The notes beneath the pieces are model-generated. The model did no database searches and was not told where the DNA came from. It saw nothing but the letters and a program-made list of their open reading frames with translations. From Rufibacter sp. XAAS-G3-1 (GTDB taxonomy: Bacteria > Bacteroidota > Bacteroidia > Cytophagales > Hymenobacteraceae), in assembly GCF_013623775.1 (NCBI RefSeq), contig NZ_JABFAM010000024.1, forward strand, positions 1 to 61,579: 61,579 nt of DNA, read 5' to 3'. Positions 33,954 through 42,779 of the stretch are shown here, one piece after another. The position numbers and the translations under genes are program-made. Within the stretch, counting starts at the first letter, position 1; every line of letters begins with the position of its first letter.

Positions 33954-34235
33954 TCAGTTTGCTTTACTTCGTATCCTTTTTAGTCCTTTTATGTTTTTTT
34001 TAAATGCCCTCGGATAATCCTCTTTGAGTTTAATAAGTATCTCTTCAGTTAGACTCACTGCCCTTTTTGGCGATTCCAAAAAAATTAGCTGGTTATTCAT
34101 TTTGACAGACCGAATGTACTTTGACAACTGGCTAATTAAGCTTCTGTAACATGAATCTACCAGCTTTGCATTATGCTTATTGCAAGTATCTGCGCAAAAT
34201 TCGCAGATACTTATATCTGACAATTGCTCTGGCAT
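33954..34235 (-). CDS. Small cysteine-containing hypothetical protein
   Basis: 93 residues with C11, C14, C18 and C29 (ICEFCADTCNKHN...SC), a possible zinc-binding site, then a basic helical tail (FKKNIKGLKRIRSKAN). No recognised family. Separate from neighbours by 110 and 347 bases. Confidence 0.45.
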   Translation of the reverse strand: MPEQLSDISICEFCADTCNKHNAKLVDSCYRSLISQLSKYIRSVKMNNQLIFLESPKRAVSLTEEILIKLKEDYPRAFKKNIKGLKRIRSKAN

Positions 34236-34582
34236 CGCTGAAAAAAGAAATAATTAGGCTTCTTTTTTAGCAGTTGAAAGAGTTTGGGGTAGATATGCTC
34301 AGAGTTGGCTATTTCGTCTATAAAACCACGTTCATTTTATTGTGACTATAGCACAATATACAAACCTTGTATATTTTATACAAATATTATGTATTATTTA
34401 TTACGTAATATTTAATAAGTAATGCATAATAAGTATTTAGGTAACAAGTATTATGTAATACGTATTAATTACTATATATTATACAATAGTTGCCCTTTCT
34501 AATATAGAAAAGTTAACATAAAAAAAGCCTTGATTATAGAACCAAGGCTTTCAACTACTAAGGGAAAAAGTCATCTATACTT
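34236..34582. repeat. AT-rich TAATA/TTACGTA repeat tract, first copy
   Basis: Between about 34361 and 34500 the sequence is made of variants of TAATA, ATTACGTAATA and TAATACGTATTA, the same vocabulary as the long tract at 54600-55015. Not coding. Possible roles are a partition or host-factor binding site; see the terminator at 34521. Confidence 0.55.
34521..34551 (-). terminator. Rho-independent terminator after the 60-residue membrane protein
   Basis: AAAGCCTTG (34524-34532) pairs with CAAGGCTTT (34543-34551); read on the minus strand the stem is followed by a run of T. It lies 32 bases past the stop codon at 34583. Confidence 0.75.
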
Positions 34583-34765
34583 CTAATTCGCTAAAGCAAA
34601 CATACATAGGACAAATCCTGACATGTTGAAAATAAATGAAACAGCACTCAGAGCTTTGTATGTTTCCCTCTCCATAAATGCCCTGCGGTCGTTCAGGCTC
34701 AATATAAACGTACATATTACTCCTATTGCTATGCATACAAAAGTTATATCGGCTAAGGCTCCCAT
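34583..34765 (-). CDS. Small two-helix membrane protein
   Basis: 60 residues with two transmembrane helices (about 5-23 and 39-58) separated by a charged loop (LNDRRAFMERETYK). Function unknown; followed by a clear terminator, which supports it being a real gene. Confidence 0.6.
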   Translation of the reverse strand: MGALADITFVCIAIGVICTFILSLNDRRAFMERETYKALSAVSFIFNMSGFVLCMFALAN

Positions 34766-34860
34766 AATCTGATTATTTAAATTTGTAAAAGATTTTATAC
34801 GTGTCTTTTTACAAATTTGCCACCTAAACTAAACGCTCCAGCTTTGTACTAGGTTATATT

Positions 34861-34983
34861 CTGCTATCAAAAACGAGCTGGCCACGTGCGTACCTGGTTG
34901 AAGTTTGCTATCAGAAAAGCAGGAACTGGCAGCGGGTCTCCACTGGCTTCGCTATCACTGGCCCGAAGAATGGTGGCAAAAAA
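34861..34983. repeat. Structured intergenic element, copy A
   Basis: About 120 bases, homologous along their length to 56804-56926 (copy B). Shared blocks in order: GCTATCA, GAGCTGGCC, ACCTGGTT-AA, TTTGCTATCAGAAA, GGC....CTGGC and ctggcc-gaagaatg-tggcaaaaaa. Both copies sit right beside the terminator of a minus-strand gene. GCTATCA occurs three times. It could be a small RNA, a protein-binding site or a remnant of a mobile element. Confidence 0.65.
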
Positions 34984-35011
34984 AACCAATCAAAAGAATC
35001 TGATTGGTTTT
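34978..35011 (-). terminator. Terminator after the lipoprotein gene
   Basis: Stem AAAACCAATCA (34982-34992) with TGATTGGTTTT (35001-35011); on the minus strand it is followed by eight T. It ends the transcript whose last gene stops at 35029. Confidence 0.85.
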
Positions 35012-35028
35012 CTAGGATGGTTTGTCTT

Positions 35029-35487
35029 TCACCTTGCCTTATAGTTTAAATGTTCATCTACGCCGTTGGTGGTTTTTTCATCATAAGTGAAAGATTTCTC
35101 GTCAATCTTGATGTTGTTTTTATAGATAGTGAACTTCATGGTCATGCTCGCTGGACCATCGAGTGCCGCCCTGAAGCCAGTTTTTGTCTTTATATTCAGC
35201 TCTACAACATCTTTGGCTTCGTATGAGTAGATGGAAGTGGTTGAAAGGTGGGAATCTGAAAGTACCGTTGGCATGGCCTTCGTAGTGCCTGTTTCCACGA
35301 AATCACCCCCTCCGATAGTAATAATCTTAATGAACTTATCGAAGTCCCCCGACTGTGAGTATTCAACTTTGAAGGTGGCTTTATCTGCACCTGTTGGCGT
35401 AGGGTCGTTCTTTTTGGAACCGCAACCAGTTACCATCAGGAACAAAAAAAGAATGCTAGTTAATAGGGGGATTTTTTTCATGGTCAA
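35029..35487 (-). CDS. Small lipoprotein, function unknown
   Basis: 152 residues with a lipoprotein signal peptide: hydrophobic core LLTSILFLFLMV and lipobox VTGC (Cys22). The mature part is beta-rich (AKDVVELNIKTKTGFRAALD). No transfer-specific family recognised. Last gene before the terminator at 34978; the start ATG could also be codon 3 (MKK). Confidence 0.65.
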   Translation of the reverse strand: MTMKKIPLLTSILFLFLMVTGCGSKKNDPTPTGADKATFKVEYSQSGDFDKFIKIITIGGGDFVETGTTKAMPTVLSDSHLSTTSIYSYEAKDVVELNIKTKTGFRAALDGPASMTMKFTIYKNNIKIDEKSFTYDEKTTNGVDEHLNYKAR

Positions 35488-35531
35488 ATCATTTTTGGTT
35501 GAAAAATCAATATGCTCTCTGTTAGCTATAA

Positions 35532-35996
35532 TCAGTCTACTTCAAATACCCTGTTGTCTTTTCGTGCCATTTCTACGACTTCCCTTAACGTGTCGGCCAA
35601 GTTGCTCAAGGGAATTCCCTTTAAAACTAGGTGTGGGTGGCTCCTGTCGGAGGATAGAATAGTTAGATTCATAGTCCCTATTAAACGCAAAAGGAAAGGC
35701 TGCATTTGAACTATATCTTTCACCCTGTAAAGCTCAATAAAATCTGTTGTAAGGGTAAATATCCCCCTGCTGTATTTAAGTCGTGATTTAGTCAATTCAT
35801 AAACCGTTTGTCTAAGGTAATAATAATTATACAATACAATACTTAAACCGAATACTCCAATTGCTAGAATGTATTCAATGAAATCAGGAAACAGCGTACT
35901 TCCGAAAATAACAAACGGTATTATCAGCAGGTATTGAATGTTTAGAAGCAGCGCATAGCCACTTGTTGGGTGAACAACAATACTCTTTTCTGTCAT
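35532..35996 (-). CDS. Membrane protein with bacterial PH-like (bPH2) domain
   Basis: 154 residues, two transmembrane helices (about 18-36 and 43-62), then RQTVYELTKSRLKYSRGIF and YRVKDIVQMQPFLLRLIG, the signature of YdbT/bPH2-type PH domains. Overlaps the Toprim gene by 4 bases (ATGA), so it is cotranscribed. Function unknown on plasmids. Confidence 0.72.
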   Translation of the reverse strand: MTEKSIVVHPTSGYALLLNIQYLLIIPFVIFGSTLFPDFIEYILAIGVFGLSIVLYNYYYLRQTVYELTKSRLKYSRGIFTLTTDFIELYRVKDIVQMQPFLLRLIGTMNLTILSSDRSHPHLVLKGIPLSNLADTLREVVEMARKDNRVFEVD

Positions 35997-37093
35997 ATCT
36001 TCACCTTATAAGATTTCACTACTTCATTTTTGGGATGGATAATGTCGTTGAAGTCCTTGAAAGGAATACCGTTAGCCTCCCCTGTGGCTTTATGAACTTT
36101 GATGTTAGACCTTACGCCTGAAGCTACTTCAAAAGCTGATAGGCTTAATTTTGAGGCAGGAATCTCAAATTTTTTATCGTCTACCGTGAATAGTAGGCTA
36201 TCAGACTTTTTCTCTGGCCTGTCTACCTGTTTTGTGGTTAGCCTTGCTGCTACTGCTATATCATACATTTTGCCTTGGTAGTCATTGTCGAAAACAGTGT
36301 GTTTTTCAGACTTTTCCCAATATTTCAAGGCTGACTGAAGCTGGCTCTTGGCTATCCCTCCCCCAAATGAAACTAAGGCTGCATTCTCGAAATCAATCTT
36401 ATGCTTATTTAACTGGTAGAAGCTCATTAGGTCTATCGGGTTCTCCCCGAAGAATACCTTACTTGTTCTTTCGGGATTCCCTGCGAAATCTGCAATCCAC
36501 ATACCATTCTGCCTATCGCTCCCCGCTGCCACTCCTTTGAAACCGTAGTTCCTGATATCCCATCCTACAACTGCATCATTCCCTGGCCGTGTCAAAGGGA
36601 AACCAATATTATCATAGGCTTTTTCTTTCTCCGTATCTTTTATCAATTTGATGAAAGGTTTGAAATCCTGAACAGTTTCAACGTCAAGACCTCTTCCTTT
36701 TATAAGGTAGTGTAGCTTGAAAATAGAAGGCTCCTGTGCCTGATAGCGGCCGCTGTTGAACTCCTTAGCGGCTGCTGGTGCGCTGGAATGGGTGGAGATA
36801 TTCTGCGGTTCGTTGGCAAACATCTTTAGGACATTGTTTACCCCCTGAATAGTATGCTGGTAGCTGACGTTGAACCTTTCTAGCCTGTTTTTCACGAACT
36901 CGATAACATCGCCCCTGTCGGTTGTACCATCCCGATTATAGTAGAGCTGTTTAACAGGGTCAATCAGTACTGTATCACCGTCTTTATGGTTGTATTCCAA
37001 GGTCTTACGACCTTTCTTCAGGTCAACTTCATAACCCAAAGATTCCGCAACTTGTGAAATAGGTACTTTCTCCCTGAATTCTTGAAAAGTCAT
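35993..37093 (-). CDS. Toprim-domain, primase-like plasmid protein
   Basis: 366 residues. N-terminus (about 1-80) resembles the CHC2/DUF3991-like zinc-finger-derived domain of mobile-element primases (VPISQVAESLGYEVDLKKGR, YYNRDGTTDRGDVIEFVKNR) without the cysteines. The middle contains a Toprim-like core (VFFGENPIDLMSFYQLNKHK, then ALVSFGGGIAKSQL and TVFDNDYQGKMYD, the DxD-type metal site). Common on Bacteroidota conjugative plasmids; may make primers for the transferred strand. Its 3' end overlaps the PH-protein gene. Confidence 0.72.
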   Translation of the reverse strand: MTFQEFREKVPISQVAESLGYEVDLKKGRKTLEYNHKDGDTVLIDPVKQLYYNRDGTTDRGDVIEFVKNRLERFNVSYQHTIQGVNNVLKMFANEPQNISTHSSAPAAAKEFNSGRYQAQEPSIFKLHYLIKGRGLDVETVQDFKPFIKLIKDTEKEKAYDNIGFPLTRPGNDAVVGWDIRNYGFKGVAAGSDRQNGMWIADFAGNPERTSKVFFGENPIDLMSFYQLNKHKIDFENAALVSFGGGIAKSQLQSALKYWEKSEKHTVFDNDYQGKMYDIAVAARLTTKQVDRPEKKSDSLLFTVDDKKFEIPASKLSLSAFEVASGVRSNIKVHKATGEANGIPFKDFNDIIHPKNEVVKSYKVKI

Positions 37094-37110
37094 AGCTCAC
37101 GTGGTTTAAG

Positions 37111-38187
37111 TTAGCGTTTGAATCCTCTCGATGGCTCATTGCTTATTACAGGAGTTTCTGCTATCGCAATAGCAGCAGAAGGTCGTAATGAATTCTCTTT
37201 CTCAAAGTAGGTTTTCAAGCTTGAGTCTTTTATCTCAATCCCCTTACCATTCCCGGCGCTGGCTAAAACCAAAGTACCTTTCCCCTCATAGTGGTCTCTA
37301 GGCTTCTGCTGAATAGCTTGAAATTCTTTTTGATTTAAACTATCAAACCGTTCAACATTAACTGTATTCTTTTCTATCAAGTGGCTCACCCTTAGATAAA
37401 TATCGTTATTGTTAAGGGCTAAATAGCTATCCTTTAGGGAAGGCTCGTTTTTGGGGTGGAAATTGACGATGAAGGCGGTAGTTAATTTGTTGTCCAGTTT
37501 TTGGCCTTCTTGGATATTCGGTGTTTCAACTAATGTTTTGGCCTGCTCCCGCTGCTCTTTATTATGGGGGCCAACAGTATTCTTTAACTGCTGGTCTGCC
37601 TGTAGGTTTATTTTCTGCTCGGAGAGCTGCACCGAATATCCTTTAGGCTCGTTCAGGTCAAGGCGTACTGTTACTGCTCGTTGGTTCGCTTTATCGTCCA
37701 GCTCTATTGCCTGCCCGTTTTTTAATGTTTCTTTCTGGCTGACAGTCAAGGCATTGTCTGCTATTATGTTAGGTATTTGTATATTAGCTACCCTAGTGGT
37801 AAGCATTTCCTTTGTGTCTTTATCCAGTTGGTGAATGTGAGGTTCCATCTGGCCGTTGAATGCTCTTGTATCTTTCACAATAGGCTCACCCTTCAGTAGC
37901 TTATCCCATTGCTCAGGGGTTGCCCCGATAGTATTTGCAGCTTTGGCTAAGACGGGGTGTATTCCGAGGGAGAGGGTGTTATCGGGGTTTCTGCTCAGGC
38001 TCAGCTTTACCTCCTGCTGCAAAGGCTGCATCCCTTCTCCTAGCGGAATACTCAATGGAACTAGGCTTGTTCTGCCACCATTCAGCATTTTGGATAAATC
38101 TTCATCCTTCATGTTGATAACGTCTTTCTTACTCATTCCTATCTGCTCAAACTGAGAATAGGGTAAGTCCTTGATATCAAAACTCAT
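37111..38187 (-). CDS. DUF4099/DUF3945-type conjugative-element protein
   Basis: 358 residues. The start FDIKDLPYSQFEQIGMSKKD and LSKMLNGGRTSLVPLSI is the DUF4099 signature of Bacteroidota mobile elements; DUF3945-type repeats follow (LSLSRNPDNTLSLGIHPVLA, LTVSQKETLKNGQAIELDD). Role unknown, possibly linked to DNA processing by its position 17 bases upstream of the Toprim gene in the same transcript. Confidence 0.72.
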   Translation of the reverse strand: MSFDIKDLPYSQFEQIGMSKKDVINMKDEDLSKMLNGGRTSLVPLSIPLGEGMQPLQQEVKLSLSRNPDNTLSLGIHPVLAKAANTIGATPEQWDKLLKGEPIVKDTRAFNGQMEPHIHQLDKDTKEMLTTRVANIQIPNIIADNALTVSQKETLKNGQAIELDDKANQRAVTVRLDLNEPKGYSVQLSEQKINLQADQQLKNTVGPHNKEQREQAKTLVETPNIQEGQKLDNKLTTAFIVNFHPKNEPSLKDSYLALNNNDIYLRVSHLIEKNTVNVERFDSLNQKEFQAIQQKPRDHYEGKGTLVLASAGNGKGIEIKDSSLKTYFEKENSLRPSAAIAIAETPVISNEPSRGFKR

Positions 38188-38337
38188 AGCTAAATTTGTT
38201 AAAGGTGAAAAATTGATTAAAACTTAGACAATATACAAAATTAAGATAATTTTTAACTAATATTGTAGTAAGTTCTTACTTAGAAGATACTAAAATATAC
38301 TTATTGTGTATATGTTATACAAAAAAAGCATAAATAT

Positions 38338-38979
38338 ATGAGAAATCCTTTATTTACAGCAGTTCTTTTTTGTATTTGCACCTCAGCTCACGGCCAGTTC
38401 AACACAATCAAGAAAATTAAGGTATTGCCTCAGATTCAGATGGACACGGCCACTGTTGCTAAACTACCTTCAAGTTTCATCCCTGGCTATGAGCCAGAAA
38501 ATACCGTTGAATTGAATGAGGCTGCAAAGAAGGTAATCGCTTTAGTTTCAATGCCTTTATCGAATCCTATAATCAATTCTTACTATGGGAATAGAATAGA
38601 CCCTATATCTGGAAAACTCAAATTCCATCAGGGTATAGACTTTAAGGCCAATTCAAACTCAGTAATGGCGGTTATGCCTGGGAAAATCAGGAAAGTAGCA
38701 TACTCACGTAGCCTGGGGAACTATATAGAGGTAGAGCATGGCGATTACAGAACTATCTATGGCCATCTTTCATTTGTCCTGGTGCGGGAGAAACAAGAAG
38801 TAGCGGCTGGTGCTGTGATAGGCATTACTGGCACTACTGGCAGAAGCACGGGGGAACATCTGCATTTTTCAGTTAAGCACAAGGGTAAGGCTATAGACCC
38901 TACTCCTGTTTTAGATTTAATATATCGCTCAGTAGAACTTAGGGCAAGAAACAAAACTGCTGGTTTGGGCAGTAACTAG
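38338..38979 (+). CDS. Secreted M23 peptidase (LytM-type), transfer-associated
   Basis: 213 residues, signal peptide (FTAVLFCICTSAHGQ). The M23 metallopeptidase core has FHQGIDFKA, IEVEHGDYRTIYGHLS and GEHLHFSVKH, which contain the zinc ligands (H, D, HxH). Probably opens peptidoglycan for the transfer channel, as in other conjugation systems. It is the only plus-strand gene in the region and overlaps the XRE gene tail by 4 bases, convergently. Confidence 0.85.
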   Translation: MRNPLFTAVLFCICTSAHGQFNTIKKIKVLPQIQMDTATVAKLPSSFIPGYEPENTVELNEAAKKVIALVSMPLSNPIINSYYGNRIDPISGKLKFHQGIDFKANSNSVMAVMPGKIRKVAYSRSLGNYIEVEHGDYRTIYGHLSFVLVREKQEVAAGAVIGITGTTGRSTGEHLHFSVKHKGKAIDPTPVLDLIYRSVELRARNKTAGLGSN

Positions 38980-39326
38980 ATATGCTCCATCACCTTTATA
39001 ATACCTTCTAACTTTTCGTTTACCTCGTCTTTCAGAAACTTCAGCCTTTCAAGGGCAATATAATTGTAAGTGTCTGTTTCTTTCTCATCCTCGCCTTTCT
39101 TCACTATCTCAAAATGCTCTTTGAAGAGATTGCATATTTGAAAATGCTCATCGTAGAAATTAATCAGCAGTAGCAGCAGGTCTATACTCCCTCCTAAGCC
39201 ATTTTCAAGGCGTGAAATCTGGTTCTGCCCCACGCTTAGGGTTTGGGCCAAATCCTTCTGCGATAATTCTAGGCTTCTTCTTAGTAACTGAAGTCTTTCC
39301 CCTAAATCTACTAGAACTAGATTCAT
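38976..39326 (-). CDS. XRE-family helix-turn-helix regulator
   Basis: 116 residues, HTH LSQKDLAQTLSVGQNQISRLE (about 19-39) with the N-terminus LGERLQLLRRSLE. A helical, charged C-terminus. Overlaps the coupling-protein gene by 4 bases and is therefore its cotranscribed downstream partner; it may control the transfer operon. Confidence 0.8.
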   Translation of the reverse strand: MNLVLVDLGERLQLLRRSLELSQKDLAQTLSVGQNQISRLENGLGGSIDLLLLLINFYDEHFQICNLFKEHFEIVKKGEDEKETDTYNYIALERLKFLKDEVNEKLEGIIKVMEHI

Positions 39327-41290
39327 GCGTAAAATGATTGAGTTAGTGATTCAATTTCCTTATTTATTCTGGCGAAGTTTTCATCAAGTATTGAATTCTT
39401 GGTGGAAGCTGCACCAAAATTATAAAAAATTGGCATGCTTACATATTGTTTCTCTTCTTCTGCTATCAATTTTATGTCAAGGTCAATTTTGCAGTTGTAA
39501 GTACTGTTCGTGTGCTGGCCGTCAAAGGTACTATTATCAAAAGCAACTTGCGCTACTACCTCTCCTGCTGACAAGGTGGCAATTTTTGATGCCGGGATGA
39601 GGGAACCCATTTCCTCATTCATTGTCACTGAAGTTCTGTTCCTGTCAATGCTTACCCCTTCTTTTTGTTGCCGCACCTTACCGAATAGTTTTTCAAGCCA
39701 ATCTAATGTTTCCTTGTTCCTTACTGAACCTGAAATTACGTTCGCTGCAACTGAGCAAATGGTATCTGCTGTTTCCCTTCCGTACTGCTGTTTTAATTGC
39801 GGCAGTTCCTGAAGGCCCAAAAGAACAGCAATTTTGTTACTTCTGGCGGTTGCTATCAGGTTCTCCACCTTATGCACGTACAAGGTCGGAGATTCGTCAA
39901 TTATCATCCCGCATGGCAAATTGCCCTTTGAGTTGATTAGCTTAGTCATGCGGTTCAGGATAAGGGCATTACAGGCACTGTTTATGCTCTGCGTGGATGG
40001 GTCGTTAGCTATTACCAGAATGGATGGGTCTTTGGGGTCTGTTATCTTCAGGTTGAAATCATCACCGCTCAACACCCAAAATGTTTCCCTGGTGGCAAGT
40101 CGGCCAACGTTGATTTTTAGCGTTCCTATCTGCCCCTCCAACTGGTCAAAGGCTTTGTTCTTGAAAGCTGATTTGAACGGCGAAAGCAAGCTCATTAGCT
40201 GTGTCTCGGTAAAGAGCATGTTAAAAATTTCCTCGTAACTCAAATTGATAAATGCCAGCACATGCGGGAACGTGGAATACTTCCCCCCCTCAAACCTGCT
40301 TAGGAAGAAAATACAGCTTGCCAGAAAGTTGACCGCTGACTGCGTGAAGAACTGCGCTGCCCCGCTCTCCTTGTCACTTTTGGTTAAGGACTGCAACAGC
40401 GCCTCGGCTGTTTCGGTGGCATCGGCCAATGTCGGTAAATACTCTGGCTTTAGTGGGTTAAACCTTCTGCTATGTTCTACGCTGTTGAAGTTAATTACAT
40501 GGAATTTAAAGCCTTTCAGTATGCCTTTCTTCTTATTAATCAGATAATGGTAGTATGCGATTTTCCCTAAATCTGGAAACTTGAAATCATAGAGGGCCAA
40601 AGTAAAGCCTTTTGCCAGCATCTGCTTAATGAAGGGATTGACAACTGAGAATGATTTACCTGAACCTGGGGTTCCGATTAGTAGTGTTGCTCGGAAGGGG
40701 TTTTCAATGTTAAGGTAGCCTTTGTTAACCCGTTTCCTGTAGTAATATAACATTGGGATATTTACGCTGTAGGGCGTATTCCTAAGCTCTTTGCTCTGCT
40801 CAAATGACTCATTCTCAACATTGAATTTGTCTTTCATCAATCCAGACTGAATATGCTTCGAAATGTTATCGAGTGCAACATTGATAAAGACTGCGCCTAT
40901 AATTGAGAAAGCCATGTAGAAGGCATCAAAAAGGCTCAGCTCTTCCAGTAGGTAAGTTTCGCTCTGATAGAAATAGAAAAAACTTGAGCCGAAAAAAAGA
41001 ACGAATCCCATAAAAAGCGGGAAGATAATATGCTTTGCAGGGCTATGGTTAAGGTTCTTCTTTGCCTTGGTTCCGATGGAAACTATAAGTATCAGCAGGA
41101 AAGTGAATGCTTTTGAGAAGTAGATATTATCATATACAGCTATGCGCTGAATTTTAATAATAGCTGGCCTAACTGGTTCAAGCAAACTGCTACCCCCGAA
41201 TATGAAAACAGCAAATTCTAATACTAGGGTAAAGTAAATGAAGCCTTGTAAAAAGGCGTAAAGCTTTTTGAGTTCGGTAGATTCTTCCAT
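39323..41290 (-). CDS. Type IV coupling protein (VirD4/TraG-like, MobC family)
   Basis: 655 residues. Four transmembrane helices in the first 140 residues. Walker A IGTPGSGKSFSVV (205-217) and Walker B CGMIIDESPTLYV (about 460) with TraM-binding-type C-terminal region (LLGLQELPQLKQQYGRETAD). It links the relaxosome to the secretion channel and pumps DNA. It is the last gene of the transfer block on the minus strand, separated from TraO by a 225-base structured gap. Confidence 0.88.
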   Translation of the reverse strand: MEESTELKKLYAFLQGFIYFTLVLEFAVFIFGGSSLLEPVRPAIIKIQRIAVYDNIYFSKAFTFLLILIVSIGTKAKKNLNHSPAKHIIFPLFMGFVLFFGSSFFYFYQSETYLLEELSLFDAFYMAFSIIGAVFINVALDNISKHIQSGLMKDKFNVENESFEQSKELRNTPYSVNIPMLYYYRKRVNKGYLNIENPFRATLLIGTPGSGKSFSVVNPFIKQMLAKGFTLALYDFKFPDLGKIAYYHYLINKKKGILKGFKFHVINFNSVEHSRRFNPLKPEYLPTLADATETAEALLQSLTKSDKESGAAQFFTQSAVNFLASCIFFLSRFEGGKYSTFPHVLAFINLSYEEIFNMLFTETQLMSLLSPFKSAFKNKAFDQLEGQIGTLKINVGRLATRETFWVLSGDDFNLKITDPKDPSILVIANDPSTQSINSACNALILNRMTKLINSKGNLPCGMIIDESPTLYVHKVENLIATARSNKIAVLLGLQELPQLKQQYGRETADTICSVAANVISGSVRNKETLDWLEKLFGKVRQQKEGVSIDRNRTSVTMNEEMGSLIPASKIATLSAGEVVAQVAFDNSTFDGQHTNSTYNCKIDLDIKLIAEEEKQYVSMPIFYNFGAASTKNSILDENFARINKEIESLTQSFYA

Positions 41291-41370
41291 AAGTCTTAAA
41301 CTGTTTTGCCATCAGTTTGCAGGCTCGTCAGACGATGGCCCCTCCTGCTCTGGCGGGTTTAAAAAAATAA

Positions 41371-41517
41371 CTGCTATCAAATTCAGCAGCAGAACGGGTC
41401 TGTTAGGACTGAAAATGATAGCAGACTTTAACCTGGCACAGCACCGGGGCTTTTAGTTTCGATAGCATAAGGCGGGTCTGTTGTGCCGGCAGTGCTGGCT
41501 TTATGCTATCATTTTTT
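41371..41517 (+). ncRNA. Candidate small RNA of two hairpins (structured element C)
   Basis: CTGCTATCA (41371-41379) pairs with TGATAGCAG (41417-41425), and GATAGCATAA (41461-41470) with TTATGCTATC (41501-41510), followed on the plus strand by a T-run. The GCTATCA word is shared with copies A and B, and the element again lies at the end of a minus-strand gene. The plus-strand T-run suggests a short transcript read left to right, antisense to nothing known. No promoter was identified. Confidence 0.4.
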
Positions 41518-41980
41518 AAAGAGGAAATTTAAAACCAAAAAGCAGTCCTGTTCTTAGTGGGTGGTCCTTAGCACCTATAATGCCTTCGTTCTTTTGGTGA
41601 AGCATCAGGACGATGTTATTTTTAAAAATATACCCTGCCTCAAATCCTGCTTGCAAGCCCGCTATAACATTATTTGTATTGGAGCCTACGCCTGCCCCTA
41701 CCCGAAAATTTAGGTATCTGTTGGTTGCCCTGGTAATATTTGGCTTAAAGGCCACCCCCCCTAAATAGTTCTCAGTGTTGGTAACTTGGGATTTATAGGC
41801 ATCAGCAAACACTTCTAAATATTTAAGGTAGCTTTTGCCGAACTCCAAGGCAACTGTTCCTGTGTAGGCTTCCTTGTGCATTATTCCTGCTGACAAACTT
41901 AGTCTGGTATATCCTTCCTGGGCTTTTGCTTCGTAGAAAATTGAGAGTAACAAAAGGGAGAAAAAAGCTAATCTTTTCAT
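41516..41980 (-). CDS. traO: TraO-like outer-membrane transfer protein
   Basis: 154 residues, signal peptide (FFSLLLLSIFYEAKA). Beta-strand-rich (YTRLSLSAGIMHKEAYTG, NRYLNFRVGAGVGSNTNN), ending in a barrel-like strand (LLFGFKFPL). Matches TraO of Bacteroides conjugative elements in position (after TraN) and size. Overlaps TraN by 4 bases. Probably part of the outer-membrane core. Confidence 0.8.
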   Translation of the reverse strand: MKRLAFFSLLLLSIFYEAKAQEGYTRLSLSAGIMHKEAYTGTVALEFGKSYLKYLEVFADAYKSQVTNTENYLGGVAFKPNITRATNRYLNFRVGAGVGSNTNNVIAGLQAGFEAGYIFKNNIVLMLHQKNEGIIGAKDHPLRTGLLFGFKFPL

Positions 41981-42777
41981 AGGGTATCAGCATTTAGAAC
42001 GTCTGAGTAATCAATTTTCAGGGAAATAGTGCGGCCCGAAATCTGGCTTTCCGCTATTTCTATATTGAAAACCTTTTCATCAGGGAAAGTAAATCGTTTG
42101 AACACAAAAACGTTTCTGTACTTTTTCTGAAAGCTTTTTATATTGTAGAGCTGTCGCACTGGCTCTATTTCTATCTGCTGAAAGTTAGTTGCCTTTACTA
42201 CTTTCTTATCCTCTATTTTGAACTTGATTTGGTCAATTTCATATTTGATGTTGGTTTCGTTTCTCATGGAAACATCGACAAAGAAATAATCGCCAATGGT
42301 ATAAATGTTATTCAGGGTAATGCTCATTTTCTGGTTTCTGGTGGAAACTGCATTTACCCTTGGCTTATTCTGTACTGCCATCATGCTGAATTTATCCATA
42401 TCCAGCAGGCTCATCGAAACACTGGGATTCAGAAACTCGTCTACCTGTGTCGGGTCAATCCGTACCTCGTAATTGGCCGTTGCGCTCTCAGTATAGAGTA
42501 ACTTGTACTGAACCATAAACCGCTCCCCTACTATGGTAACCATTCCAGTTTTAGGGTTGGCCTTTTTCGGTTTGATTCTGAAAATATTGTCCACTGGTAT
42601 GTCTCCTGCAATATCATCTGTGGAAATATCCACATACTTTATTGGCTCAGGGCTTACTATATGGGTAGTGACTAACTCATTTACATAAATAACCTTAACA
42701 TTCCTGGTATCGCTGGTTTGGCTGAAGGCTGTAAGGTTTGCAGCCATGAGCACAAACAGAGTAAGTAACTTTTTCAT
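41977..42777 (-). CDS. traN: TraN (DUF4138) outer-membrane core protein
   Basis: 266 residues with signal peptide (LLTLFVLMAANLTAFSQ). DUF4138 pattern: VIYVNELVTTHIVSPEPIKY near the start, and beta strands through the end. In Bacteroides elements TraN is a VirB9-like channel component. Order TraM-TraN-TraO with 2-base gap and 4-base overlap is as in CTnDOT-type elements. Confidence 0.88.
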   Translation of the reverse strand: MKKLLTLFVLMAANLTAFSQTSDTRNVKVIYVNELVTTHIVSPEPIKYVDISTDDIAGDIPVDNIFRIKPKKANPKTGMVTIVGERFMVQYKLLYTESATANYEVRIDPTQVDEFLNPSVSMSLLDMDKFSMMAVQNKPRVNAVSTRNQKMSITLNNIYTIGDYFFVDVSMRNETNIKYEIDQIKFKIEDKKVVKATNFQQIEIEPVRQLYNIKSFQKKYRNVFVFKRFTFPDEKVFNIEIAESQISGRTISLKIDYSDVLNADTL

Positions 42778-42779
42778 AA